Shown here: positions 45,196-53,839 of the stretch, one piece after another
How the letters are laid out: every line of letters begins with the position of its first letter
How positions within the stretch are numbered: position 1 is the first letter of the stretch
Origin: Oleiharenicola lentus
GTDB lineage: Bacteria; Verrucomicrobiota; Verrucomicrobiia; Opitutales; Opitutaceae
Assembly: GCF_004118375.1 (NCBI RefSeq)
Contig: NZ_SDHX01000001.1
Span: 1,181,693 to 1,245,692, forward strand
Direction: 5' to 3'
DNA: 64,000 nucleotides
Made by a program: the position numbers and the translations under genes
The notes under the pieces: model-generated
The model's database searches: none
What the model was told of the DNA's origin: nothing
What the model saw: the letters and a program-made list of their open reading frames with translations, nothing else

Positions 45196-48100
45196 TCATG
45201 CAATCCCGCCTGCGATTCGGCGGTTCCGCCAACAGGCAAAGGCACCGAGGGAGAAGGCGAGGGCGAGGACTGCCAGCGTGGCGTGGAGGCGGCTCTGGCT
45301 TTCGCGCTGGAGGCGCTGGGTCAGGTCCACGGCGAGATTCGGGCGGTCCGTGGGAATGGGCGGGGCGACGGCGATCCAAGCTTGGCCCTCGGTGCGGCCG
45401 TCGTAGAGCACCAGCCGGGCCAGCCGGCCGCGATGGGCGGTGACGTCCACCGTCCAGTAGGCGATGCCTTCCTGATTCGGGCCGGGACAGCTGATCTCCT
45501 CGCCCTGCCAGATGCCCTCGTGGTCGAGCAGGCGCAGGCGCAGGCCGTTGCCGTCGCCCGTCGGATAGCCGGCGAAGGGCACGACGAGCCAGGGCTGGCT
45601 GAGCGTGAAGGAGGAGCTCAAGATGGTGCCCGTCCAGCCCGGGCCCTCGGGGGCGGTTCCGTAGAAACGGTTGCGCAGTTCCGGCGGCGAGAGCGGGGCG
45701 GCACCCTGCAGCCGTTCGGGCGGCAGGGGTGAGTTAAACGTGAAGTCGTAGGTGATGTCCGTCAGCGCGGCGTCGCCGCCAAGCATCTGCGTCCAACGCG
45801 CCTCCCGGCTGAAGACGAGTGGGTTGCTCCAGAGGAACAGAGCGCCGGTGCAGGCCACGGCGCCGGCCAAGGCCACCCAGCCGGGCCAGCGGTCGGTGCC
45901 GGGCGCGAGCTGTGTCAGCGGTTGGTCGTGAGTCGGGCGCGCAAAGGTCAGGACCAGGCCCGCGCTCAGCAGCAGGCCGCCGCCGAGCAGCCACCAGGGC
46001 CAGCGCTCCTGCAGGCCGCGGTTGAGGCGGCCGAGTGCGGTGTCGCCGGCGGGGTTCACCGACGCGGGCAACAGCGCGCGGAAGTCCGCCCGGTCGAGCA
46101 GCGGGCGCACGAGTTCGGGGCTGTTGGTCAGCACCCAACGCGTTTCCTTCTGCTCCATCGGCTGGGGATCGCCGCGTTCGAGGTAGGCGCGGAGCGCCTC
46201 GCGCCGCACCTGGTTGCTCTGGGCGGCGGTCTGGTGGAAATACGCGGCGTGGCCCTCGGTGGCGTTTTGCCAGAGGCCTGCGACGAGCAGCGCACCCCAG
46301 AGCGTCGCGCCGGCCATGAAGGGCCAGCGCACGCGGCCGGGGGCGGGCACAAGGCGCGTGAGGGCGAGCGCACCGGCCAGCGCGCCGATGAACAACAGGT
46401 CGCCGTAGCGCGAGACATGGCCCTCGGTGCCGCCGCCGCGCGCCAGCGCCAGGCCCACGGCGTGGGCGAGATTCCAGAGCCCGAGGGAAAAGATGATGCG
46501 GTCGGCGGCGTTGGCATCGGACCGCCCGCGCAGGCGCAGCGCGTGCACGAGCCACGGCACCTGCAGGATGGCCGCGGCGCCGGGCAGGTTGCTCGGCCAG
46601 CCGAGTTGGAAGATCACGCCATGCAGCACGTCGAGCAGGCTGCGGGCTTCGTTGGCCGGACCGGCGCGGCCGCCGGCCTGCCAGTGGATGAGGCCGAACA
46701 TCGCGAGCCCGATTCCCGCCACCACGGCCGGGGCGACCAGGCGGCGGCGTTCCCGTTGGCCGGTCCATAGGATGGCGGCGACCACCGCCAGCGGCGCGGC
46801 CCACATGCTCGCGAGCGTGCCGAGTCCGGCCATGCCCATGCCCTGCGCGAACCACCAGCGGCGACTGCCGGGCTCCTGCGTGTGCGCGCCGTGCACGTGG
46901 ACAAAGAGGCAGAGCAGCGCCAACGGGAACTGCGACTGGAAGCCCCACGCGATGTTTTCCCAGGCGAAGGGCAGCGCGCCGCCGAGCAGCAGCACCGCGG
47001 AGACGAGGCCCGCGCCGCGCGCGGAGAAGGTCCGCCACGCCCAGCGGGCGACGAGCCCGATGAACAGCGAATGCAGCGCGGCGTTGAGCGTCATCTGCAC
47101 GAGCGGGTCCCAGCGGCCGGTGAACACGACCTGCAGCCAGCTCAGGAGGCGCGTCCACACCGGCAGGTGCTCGAAGTGCGGCGTGAAGAAGGTCCAGGGC
47201 CGCAGCGTTCCGTCGAGCCACGGGCCGATGATCTGCTGCGCCTCGATGATCCACTGGTCGTTGTAGGGGATGTCGGCGGCGTAGGTCGCGATTTCCCGCA
47301 GGCGCGCGGCGAAAACGAACACCATCACTCCCGTCGGCACGAGCCAGAGGCGGTGCGGGTTGGCCGCGACGGTTGTCGAAGCAACCGGCGTGTCGGCCGC
47401 AGCGGGTTGACGCCACGCGGCACAGGCGTCGGCCACGATGGCCGCGAGCGCGACAAGGTAGAGTGGGTAGGCGGAGGCCATCGCCGCCGGGCTCATGTTG
47501 AAGAAGGCCGTGACGTGCACGAGCACGTTGATGACGAGGTAGGCCGCGCAACCACCGAGCAGCGCGAGCGCCAGCCCGAGGCGGAAGGTGGGGCGGTGGT
47601 TGACGGCGGACTCGAGCGTGCGCACGAGGCCGACAAAGAGCACCAGCGGCCCAAGCCAGCCAAACAGACGGCCGATCAGCAGGCCGAAGGATTCGAGGCG
47701 TTCCACCTTGGCACGGGCGACTTCGGCCTGGGCCGGCGGGAGCGGATCGGGCGAGCGCGGCGCGTGGCTCAGGCGCATGTTCACGATGTCCCGGAACGGC
47801 TTGAGCTCGGCGTAATCGCCGACGCTGTCGGGCGCGCGGGCGGTGAAGCCCTTGAACTGGATAAAAAACGCGAGGTACTCGGCCGCGCCGTCGGCCAGCG
47901 GACCGACGTCCTTTTCGCTGAGCGGCGGCACGAAGCCCGAGCGACGCGGGCGGGCGGGCACCTTGCCGGCGTCGCAAGCGGCGTTGAGTTCGTCGGCGAT
48001 GCGCCGGTAGTGCCGCATCGCCGTGCCGGCATCGGGCGCGAGGCCGGCGGCGGCCATGGCGTCGCGGATCGCCCACACGAACCAGCCGCCGCGGATTTGG

Positions 48101-49056
48101 CGCTCGCTGGCGGGGAAGAGGTTTTTCTCGACCCAGTGTTCGCCGATCGGGCCCTCCAGGTGCGGACGCAGCTGAGCAAAGGCCGGGCTCAGCTCATAGG
48201 CCGCCTCGCGCATCTGGCGCGTGACCGGCACCTGGTGCGGCAGCTCCGGACCGACCTGGAGCCGGGTGAGCGCGCCGTAGGCATCTTTGAAATCCTTCGC
48301 GCGGAACTCAACCGTGCCGAACCAGCCATAGTGGCGGTAATTCAGGGTCGAGACGATGAGCGAGGGCAGCACGGCGGCGCCGACAAACAGACCGAGGCTC
48401 ACGGCGAGCGTCCGCCAGCGGGTGGCGAGTTCGCGGCCGAGTGACGCGGCGACACCGAAGAGGAGCAGGCCGACGGCGGGCAGCAGCCAGACGCTTTCCT
48501 CGCGCGTCAGCCAAAAACAGCCGAGCGCCAGGCCGCCGAGCGCGGCGGGGGCGGCCTGTTTTCGCCAGGATTCGCGGCGGTGGTGGAACAGGCGCACGAG
48601 GCCCGCGACCACGAGCAGCGCGAGCGGCGTGTAGACGTTCTGCCGCATGAGCCGGCCGAGGTTGCCGGCGTCCCAGGTCATGGGGTTGGCGAGCAGCAGC
48701 GTGTAGAGGCCGAACTGTGCGCCGGCCGACGTGAACCACGGCCGCAGGGCGCGGGTGAGCGTGGCGGCGGCGCCCGCGTAAACCAGCTGTTGCGCGAGGA
48801 TGAGCGGCAGGCCGGTCCAGAAGACGCCGGCGAGGAAGAGCGGGAAGAACGGACCTTTCGCCAGCGTGAACTGGTTGTAGGGCCCGAGCCAGTCGCCGTT
48901 GATGAGATGCGCGGCCTGGAGGGCGAAGAGCTTGTCGTCGTGGATGGCCGCGCCGATGGCGTAGATCGTCTGGCCCGAGGTGAGCCAGAGTTTGGCGACG
49001 GTGAGCGCGACCGCCGTCCAGAACCACGCGCGACTGGAGGCAGCGGGCGACATCAA
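45196..49056 (-). CDS. Giant fused double GT-C-like protein with C-terminal beta domain
   Basis: 1286 residues. The first polytopic module (about 1-560) has loop AIHDDKLFALQAAHLINGDW then LGPYNQFTLAKGPFF, shared with the product of 31,617-34,625. The second (about 570-1050) has loop DIPYNDQWIIEAQQIIGP. A soluble jelly-roll-like part (about 1060-1250) contains GIAYWTVDVTAHRGRLARLV and LYDGRTEGQAWIAV, and a final membrane segment (LHATLAVLALAFSLGAFAC) anchors the C-terminus. It is the last gene of a five-gene operon of polytopic proteins. Likely a polyprenyl-dependent glycosyltransferase pair acting at the periplasmic face. Confidence 0.72.
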   Translation of the reverse strand: MMSPAASSRAWFWTAVALTVAKLWLTSGQTIYAIGAAIHDDKLFALQAAHLINGDWLGPYNQFTLAKGPFFPLFLAGVFWTGLPLILAQQLVYAGAAATLTRALRPWFTSAGAQFGLYTLLLANPMTWDAGNLGRLMRQNVYTPLALLVVAGLVRLFHHRRESWRKQAAPAALGGLALGCFWLTREESVWLLPAVGLLLFGVAASLGRELATRWRTLAVSLGLFVGAAVLPSLIVSTLNYRHYGWFGTVEFRAKDFKDAYGALTRLQVGPELPHQVPVTRQMREAAYELSPAFAQLRPHLEGPIGEHWVEKNLFPASERQIRGGWFVWAIRDAMAAAGLAPDAGTAMRHYRRIADELNAACDAGKVPARPRRSGFVPPLSEKDVGPLADGAAEYLAFFIQFKGFTARAPDSVGDYAELKPFRDIVNMRLSHAPRSPDPLPPAQAEVARAKVERLESFGLLIGRLFGWLGPLVLFVGLVRTLESAVNHRPTFRLGLALALLGGCAAYLVINVLVHVTAFFNMSPAAMASAYPLYLVALAAIVADACAAWRQPAAADTPVASTTVAANPHRLWLVPTGVMVFVFAARLREIATYAADIPYNDQWIIEAQQIIGPWLDGTLRPWTFFTPHFEHLPVWTRLLSWLQVVFTGRWDPLVQMTLNAALHSLFIGLVARWAWRTFSARGAGLVSAVLLLGGALPFAWENIAWGFQSQFPLALLCLFVHVHGAHTQEPGSRRWWFAQGMGMAGLGTLASMWAAPLAVVAAILWTGQRERRRLVAPAVVAGIGLAMFGLIHWQAGGRAGPANEARSLLDVLHGVIFQLGWPSNLPGAAAILQVPWLVHALRLRGRSDANAADRIIFSLGLWNLAHAVGLALARGGGTEGHVSRYGDLLFIGALAGALALTRLVPAPGRVRWPFMAGATLWGALLVAGLWQNATEGHAAYFHQTAAQSNQVRREALRAYLERGDPQPMEQKETRWVLTNSPELVRPLLDRADFRALLPASVNPAGDTALGRLNRGLQERWPWWLLGGGLLLSAGLVLTFARPTHDQPLTQLAPGTDRWPGWVALAGAVACTGALFLWSNPLVFSREARWTQMLGGDAALTDITYDFTFNSPLPPERLQGAAPLSPPELRNRFYGTAPEGPGWTGTILSSSFTLSQPWLVVPFAGYPTGDGNGLRLRLLDHEGIWQGEEISCPGPNQEGIAYWTVDVTAHRGRLARLVLYDGRTEGQAWIAVAPPIPTDRPNLAVDLTQRLQRESQSRLHATLAVLALAFSLGAFACWRNRRIAGGIA

Positions 49057-49075
49057 CGGGTGGCGGCGGGCCGGT

Positions 49076-51451
49076 TCACTTGAATTCGATGCCGGTCCAG
49101 CCGGTCCAGTCGAAGGCGTATTCGCCGTGCTCGCCCGGGTCGATGCGCATCACGACATGGCCGGTGCCCTTCGGCAGGCGGGCGGAGAAATGCTGGAGCC
49201 CGCGGTCGTTGAGGCGCGGCACCGGGTTGAGGTAGCGCTCGTGCAGGACCATGCGGTCGGAGCCGTCGGTCCAATACACGGTGAAGAGCGCGCCGTTGGT
49301 GTTGCCGCCCTTCGAGTAGGCGCCGGCGACGAAGCCGAAGTCGCCCTGGATCATCGTGGTGCCGGCGGGCACGGCGAAGATCATCTGGCTGGGCGCGTGC
49401 ATGATCATGACCGTGCGCGAGTCGATGAGGTCCTCGTTCGGCGGATTGTGCGCCTCGTAGGAGATCGGCGGCTCGGAGAACATGTGGAACTTGGCGCGGT
49501 CGGCGCTCTTGAAGTAGTCCTTGCCTGCGTCGGAGGGCGGCAGCGCGGACAAGCGCACGACAACCTCCTCCTGCAGGCAGTCGCGGTCCTGCGGCGCGGT
49601 CTCGACGCGGATGCGGGCGGCGCGGCGCGGGGGCTTGCCGCCGGCGGCGTGCATGTAGGAGAGCATGTCGTCCACCACGGGGCTGAGCATGAAGCCGCCG
49701 CGGCCGATGGGCTGGGGCAGGCGGTGGACGGACTCGACGCCGCGGTCGTCGGTGATGCGCAGGTTCACCAGCGGCGGACGGAAGAGGAAGCGGCGGAGCT
49801 TGCCGAGGAGGTTGAAGCGGTAGTCGATCTCGACCCACACGCCCTGGTCGGCGGCGAGGTCGGAGACGTCGAGGTCCGCGCCGATCGTCGTCGTTGCGGT
49901 GCGCAGGAGTTTGGGCTCGAAGGCCGCGGCGTCGAAGGCGCCCGGCTTGCGCTGCCAGAGGGTGAAGCCCTGTTCGGAGAACAGGTAGGTGTAGCGCTGC
50001 ACGAGCAGGCGCAGGACGTCGGGGTCGTCCATCATGGCGAGCCGGCCGTCGAGGGTCTGGAGCTTGAAGAGCACGAACTCCGGCGCGCGGTCCGAGGCGT
50101 AGTAGTCGTGGTTCAGACGCGACAGGTAGGGCGTGTAGGCGGAGTAGCCCTGGAAGACGGGGCGCGGCTGGTAGTTGAAGCCGTTGAACAGCGCGATGGC
50201 CTGCTCGAAGCCGAGCACGTCGAGCGAGGCGCGGCCGACGGTCTCCTTGACCTTGCGCAGGTCGTAGTTGTTGCGCTCGGCCTCCCACTTGCCGGCGTAA
50301 ACCTCGCGGCCGTGGTTCACGCCGAGGAAGAACCCGGCGTGGGTGTTGACGTTGTTCTGGGCGCCGCCCAGCGCGCCGCGCACGAGGCCGGGCAGCACGA
50401 GGTCGCAGCTGACGATCGCCAGGAGGCCGGCCGCGGCCAGCAGCGTGTGCTTGAGCCAGCGGAGCACCGGCGAGGGCTCGAGCACCAGGGGCGCGCTGAC
50501 GATCACGGTGAGCGCGGCGTAGAAGAAGCCGATCTGGTGGCCGTCGGCGCGGATGTAACCGTGTTTCCAGTTGAGGTAGAGCAGGGCCAGCGCCCCGAGC
50601 GTGAGGGCGCCGTTGCGCACGCGGTCGGCGCTCGTGAGGAAGTTCACGCCAAGGAAGGCCACGACCAGCGCCACGACACCCAGCCCGCGGTAGAGCTGGC
50701 CGGAGGGGCAGGAGAGGCCCATCGCGTCCTGGTAACCCTGGCTGATCTGCCAGGAGCTGATGAAGTAGGCGGGCAGGTTGAGCGGGTTCTGGCCGCAGGC
50801 GGCCCAGCCGGCGATGAAGAGCGCGAGGAACACGCCGGGCACGATCAGCCCGGTGGCGCGCCGGGTCTTCCAGAGCGCGAGCGCGCAGGCGACAAGCACG
50901 AGGAAGAAGCCGAGCAGGAGGTTGGTGAACTTGACCAGCGAGAGGACCACCAGCAGTGCAATCCACCCGAGGGAAGACCAGCGCCAGGACTCCTCGCTGC
51001 GGCGGATCAGTTCCCAGCCGGCGAAAGCCATGACCGTCTGGTGAATCGCGTCCTGGTAGGAGAGGCCGAACAGAAAGAAGAACAGGAAGAAAAACACCCG
51101 CGCGTATCCGGTCAGCCGGTAAGCGTGCCAGAAGACGACGGCGGAGAACACGATGGCCTGCACGATATGCCAGCCGACGAGGACGTTCCAGTTGGCGCCC
51201 CAGAAGGTCTTGCCCATCGCCCAGCCGAGCGGGCCGTAGGTGAACACGACTTCCCGGCCGAACTGGCGGCCCTCCATAAAAAATTTCCCGATCGCCATGC
51301 GCCAGGAGGAGTCGAGCTCCATGGCCGGGAAATAGGGCAGCGTGAAGGCGACCAGCACCATCGCGACGAAGCCGAGGCCCCGGAAGGTCCAGTCAAGGAG
51401 ACCCGGGCGGGCGGAGGGGGCGGACGCGGTTTCCATGGATTGAGGGGCCAT
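49076..51451 (-). CDS. GT-C-like membrane protein with C-terminal beta domain (family III, copy A)
   Basis: About 791 residues from ATG 51,451; the frame extends 59 codons upstream without a plausible protein. Loop MELDSSWRMAIGKFFMEGRQ, then VVFTYGPLGWAMGK. Strongly conserved with the next gene: FCGQNPLNLPAYFISSW-type (CGQNPL), SYQDAI/GYQDAMGLSCPSGQLY, WKHGYIRADGHQIGFFYAAL, RPVFQGYSAYTPYLSRLNHD, and FKLQTLDGRLAMMDDPDVLR. A soluble beta region forms the last 230 residues and ends WTGWTGIEFK. Large proteins with the FQGYSAYTP/DDP pattern occur in other bacteria as uncharacterised membrane proteins. Confidence 0.75.
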   Translation of the reverse strand: MAPQSMETASAPSARPGLLDWTFRGLGFVAMVLVAFTLPYFPAMELDSSWRMAIGKFFMEGRQFGREVVFTYGPLGWAMGKTFWGANWNVLVGWHIVQAIVFSAVVFWHAYRLTGYARVFFFLFFFLFGLSYQDAIHQTVMAFAGWELIRRSEESWRWSSLGWIALLVVLSLVKFTNLLLGFFLVLVACALALWKTRRATGLIVPGVFLALFIAGWAACGQNPLNLPAYFISSWQISQGYQDAMGLSCPSGQLYRGLGVVALVVAFLGVNFLTSADRVRNGALTLGALALLYLNWKHGYIRADGHQIGFFYAALTVIVSAPLVLEPSPVLRWLKHTLLAAAGLLAIVSCDLVLPGLVRGALGGAQNNVNTHAGFFLGVNHGREVYAGKWEAERNNYDLRKVKETVGRASLDVLGFEQAIALFNGFNYQPRPVFQGYSAYTPYLSRLNHDYYASDRAPEFVLFKLQTLDGRLAMMDDPDVLRLLVQRYTYLFSEQGFTLWQRKPGAFDAAAFEPKLLRTATTTIGADLDVSDLAADQGVWVEIDYRFNLLGKLRRFLFRPPLVNLRITDDRGVESVHRLPQPIGRGGFMLSPVVDDMLSYMHAAGGKPPRRAARIRVETAPQDRDCLQEEVVVRLSALPPSDAGKDYFKSADRAKFHMFSEPPISYEAHNPPNEDLIDSRTVMIMHAPSQMIFAVPAGTTMIQGDFGFVAGAYSKGGNTNGALFTVYWTDGSDRMVLHERYLNPVPRLNDRGLQHFSARLPKGTGHVVMRIDPGEHGEYAFDWTGWTGIEFK

Positions 51452-51476
51452 TCCTAGGTTCGGGGGCGGGGGGCGT

Positions 51477-53825
51477 CTAGTGGGAATTTTCGAGGCGCAG
51501 GTGGCGCCAGTAGGTCCAGTCGCTCGCGGAGTTGCCGGCCGGGCCGGGCCCGATGGCGAACTCCAGTTCGCCGGCCCCGGCAGGCAGCGGCACGGCAAAA
51601 TCCTGCGGACCGCGATCGGCCGGCTCATCGCGCGGGCGCAGCAGGCGGCGGAAGATCATTTCCGACCGGCCGTCCGCCGCGTGCCAGTGCACGAGGAATT
51701 CCGCGCCGTCCGAGGCGCCGGCGTTGGTCGCGGCGTAGGCTCCATCGTAGAGACCGAAGCTTCCGCGCAGGGTGGTGGCGCCGGCAGCGGCGCGGTAAAC
51801 GAGCGAGGAGGGCGCGTGGGCATAGTATTCCAGCCCGCCCTCCACCTGCGAGAGCTGGGCGCCAAACGGGGCGGTGCCCCGCACAAACTCCAACGGGAGC
51901 TCCGGCGACCCGAGCGACAGGGCGGCCCAGCCGGTGCCCGGCGCGGTCGTCGTGACCGAGATTTCCACGGCGACCTCCGGTTGGAAGCAGTCGCGGTCCT
52001 GCGGGGCGGGTTCGAGGACAAACGAAGCCACGCGCCGGCCGGGTTCGCCATTGGCTGCGCGGAGAAACTCGGAAATGTCGTGGACCAGCGGACTGAGCGG
52101 AAAACCCGTCGCGGCGATCGGCGCGGGCAGGCGGTGATCCGAGACGGCGCCGGTGGTGTCCGTCACCTTGAGCCGCATCATCGGCGGCTTGAGCAGCAGG
52201 CGGCGGACGCGCCCGAGCAGGTTGAGCCGGTAATCGATTCGCACCCACACAGAGCGGTCGCCCAGATCGGTGAGATCAACCGGTTCGCCGAGGCGGGCGG
52301 TCACGCTGCGCACGGGCGCGGGCGAAGCCGCCGGACCGGCGGGTGCCGCCTTGCGTTGCCAGAGCGTGAAGCCGCGCTCGGTGAAAAGATAGCGGTAGCG
52401 CTGCGGCAGCAGGTCGAGCACCAGCGGATCGTCCATGCTCGGCAGGCGGTCGTCCACCGTCTGCAGCTTGAACAGCACGAACTCCGGCGCGCGCTCCGAT
52501 TCGAAGTAATCACGGTTCAGGCGGGCGAGCCGGGGCGTGTAGGCGGAGTAGCCCTGGAAGACGGGGCGCGGCGCGTAGTTGAAACGGTTCAGCAGAAGGA
52601 CGTCCTGCTCATAGCCCAGCACGTCGATCGGCCGGTCGCCGACCACGCGGCGCACGAGCGGCAGCGGCACCTCCGCGCGCAGCGAGTCGAGGGTCCAGTC
52701 GTATTGCGCGCGCAGGGTGCGCGGCTCAAGCAGGAGCGAGGCCTGGCGTTGCAGACGGTCCTTCAGCGTCGCGAGCGTGGCGGGGGCGACTCCGGGTGTG
52801 GCCAGTTCCGCGCCGCGCAGGGCGAGCAGCGCCGTCGCGACCAGCAGCAGCCGGCGCGGCCAGGGCCAGCGGAGGGCGTCGCCGGGCAGGTGCAGCGGGC
52901 TCACGACCACCGCGAGCGCCGCGAAGTAGAACACCAGCTGGTGGCCGTCGGCGCGGATGAAGCCGTGTTTCCAGCTCAGGAAAAGATAGGCCGCCGCGCC
53001 GGCGGCAAGCGCCCACCCGCGCCCGCGGTCGCGGTCGGCCAGCGCGCGCAGCCCGAGGAGCCCGACGAGGAGCGCCGCCGTCGCGAGGCCGTGGTAAAGC
53101 TGCACGCTCGGGCAGGACCAACCCATCGCATCCTGATAGCCGCTGCTGATCTCCCACGAGTGCCACAGGTAAGCCGGCAGATGGAGCGGGTTCTGCCCGC
53201 AGAACAGCCAGCCCGCGAGGAACAGGCCAGCCCACCACGCCGGCCCCTTCGCCGCGGCCCGCCAGTCGCGCCGGGCCAGCGGAGCGGCGGAGGCCAGCGC
53301 GACCAGCGCGACGGCCAGCACGAGGTTGGTGAACTTCACGAGCGACAGCAGCGCCAGCAGGGCGAGCAGCGCGACCGAGGAGCGCTGCCACGGTCCGGCG
53401 GAGCGGCGGATCAGTTCCCAGCCGGCCAGCGCGATCGCGGCCTGCTGCAGGATGTCCTCATGCCGCACGCCGAGGGTGAGGAAGAACAGCAGAAAGCCGA
53501 CCCGGTGAAGCGGCGGCAGTCGGAAGGCCTGCCAGGTGAGCAGCGCGGCCAGGATGAGCGCGAGGCCCGCGTGCCACGCGACGAGCGCGCCCCATTGCGC
53601 GCCCCAATACATGTTGCCCATGGTCCAGCCGAGGGGGCCGTAGGTGAACACGACCTCCGTGCCGAAGGCGCGGTCGTCGGCGAACACGCGGCCCAGCGCC
53701 ATCTGCCACGCCGAGTCGAGACCGAGCGACGGCATGGCCGGCAGGATGAAAGCACCCGCCGCCAGGGCGGCGAAGCACAGCGCGCGAAGCACCCGGTTGG
53801 CAGTGAGGCTGGAGGCGGCGGACAT
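51477..53825 (-). CDS. GT-C-like membrane protein with C-terminal beta domain (family III, copy B)
   Basis: 782 residues. Loop LGLDSAWQMALGRVFADDRA, then VVFTYGPLGWTMGNMYWGAQ; GQNPLHLPAYLWHSWEISSG; GYQDAMGWSCPSVQLYHGLA; WKHGFIRADGHQLVFYFAAL. RPVFQGYSAYTPRLARLNRD and FKLQTVDDRLPSMDDPLVLD follow. The C-terminal domain ends SASDWTYWRHLRLENSH. A tandem paralogue of the product of 49,076-51,451, about half identical by eye. 14 bases separate it from the upstream gene. Confidence 0.75.
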   Translation of the reverse strand: MSAASSLTANRVLRALCFAALAAGAFILPAMPSLGLDSAWQMALGRVFADDRAFGTEVVFTYGPLGWTMGNMYWGAQWGALVAWHAGLALILAALLTWQAFRLPPLHRVGFLLFFLTLGVRHEDILQQAAIALAGWELIRRSAGPWQRSSVALLALLALLSLVKFTNLVLAVALVALASAAPLARRDWRAAAKGPAWWAGLFLAGWLFCGQNPLHLPAYLWHSWEISSGYQDAMGWSCPSVQLYHGLATAALLVGLLGLRALADRDRGRGWALAAGAAAYLFLSWKHGFIRADGHQLVFYFAALAVVVSPLHLPGDALRWPWPRRLLLVATALLALRGAELATPGVAPATLATLKDRLQRQASLLLEPRTLRAQYDWTLDSLRAEVPLPLVRRVVGDRPIDVLGYEQDVLLLNRFNYAPRPVFQGYSAYTPRLARLNRDYFESERAPEFVLFKLQTVDDRLPSMDDPLVLDLLPQRYRYLFTERGFTLWQRKAAPAGPAASPAPVRSVTARLGEPVDLTDLGDRSVWVRIDYRLNLLGRVRRLLLKPPMMRLKVTDTTGAVSDHRLPAPIAATGFPLSPLVHDISEFLRAANGEPGRRVASFVLEPAPQDRDCFQPEVAVEISVTTTAPGTGWAALSLGSPELPLEFVRGTAPFGAQLSQVEGGLEYYAHAPSSLVYRAAAGATTLRGSFGLYDGAYAATNAGASDGAEFLVHWHAADGRSEMIFRRLLRPRDEPADRGPQDFAVPLPAGAGELEFAIGPGPAGNSASDWTYWRHLRLENSH

Positions 53826-53839
53826 GCGGGCGGGGCGGG

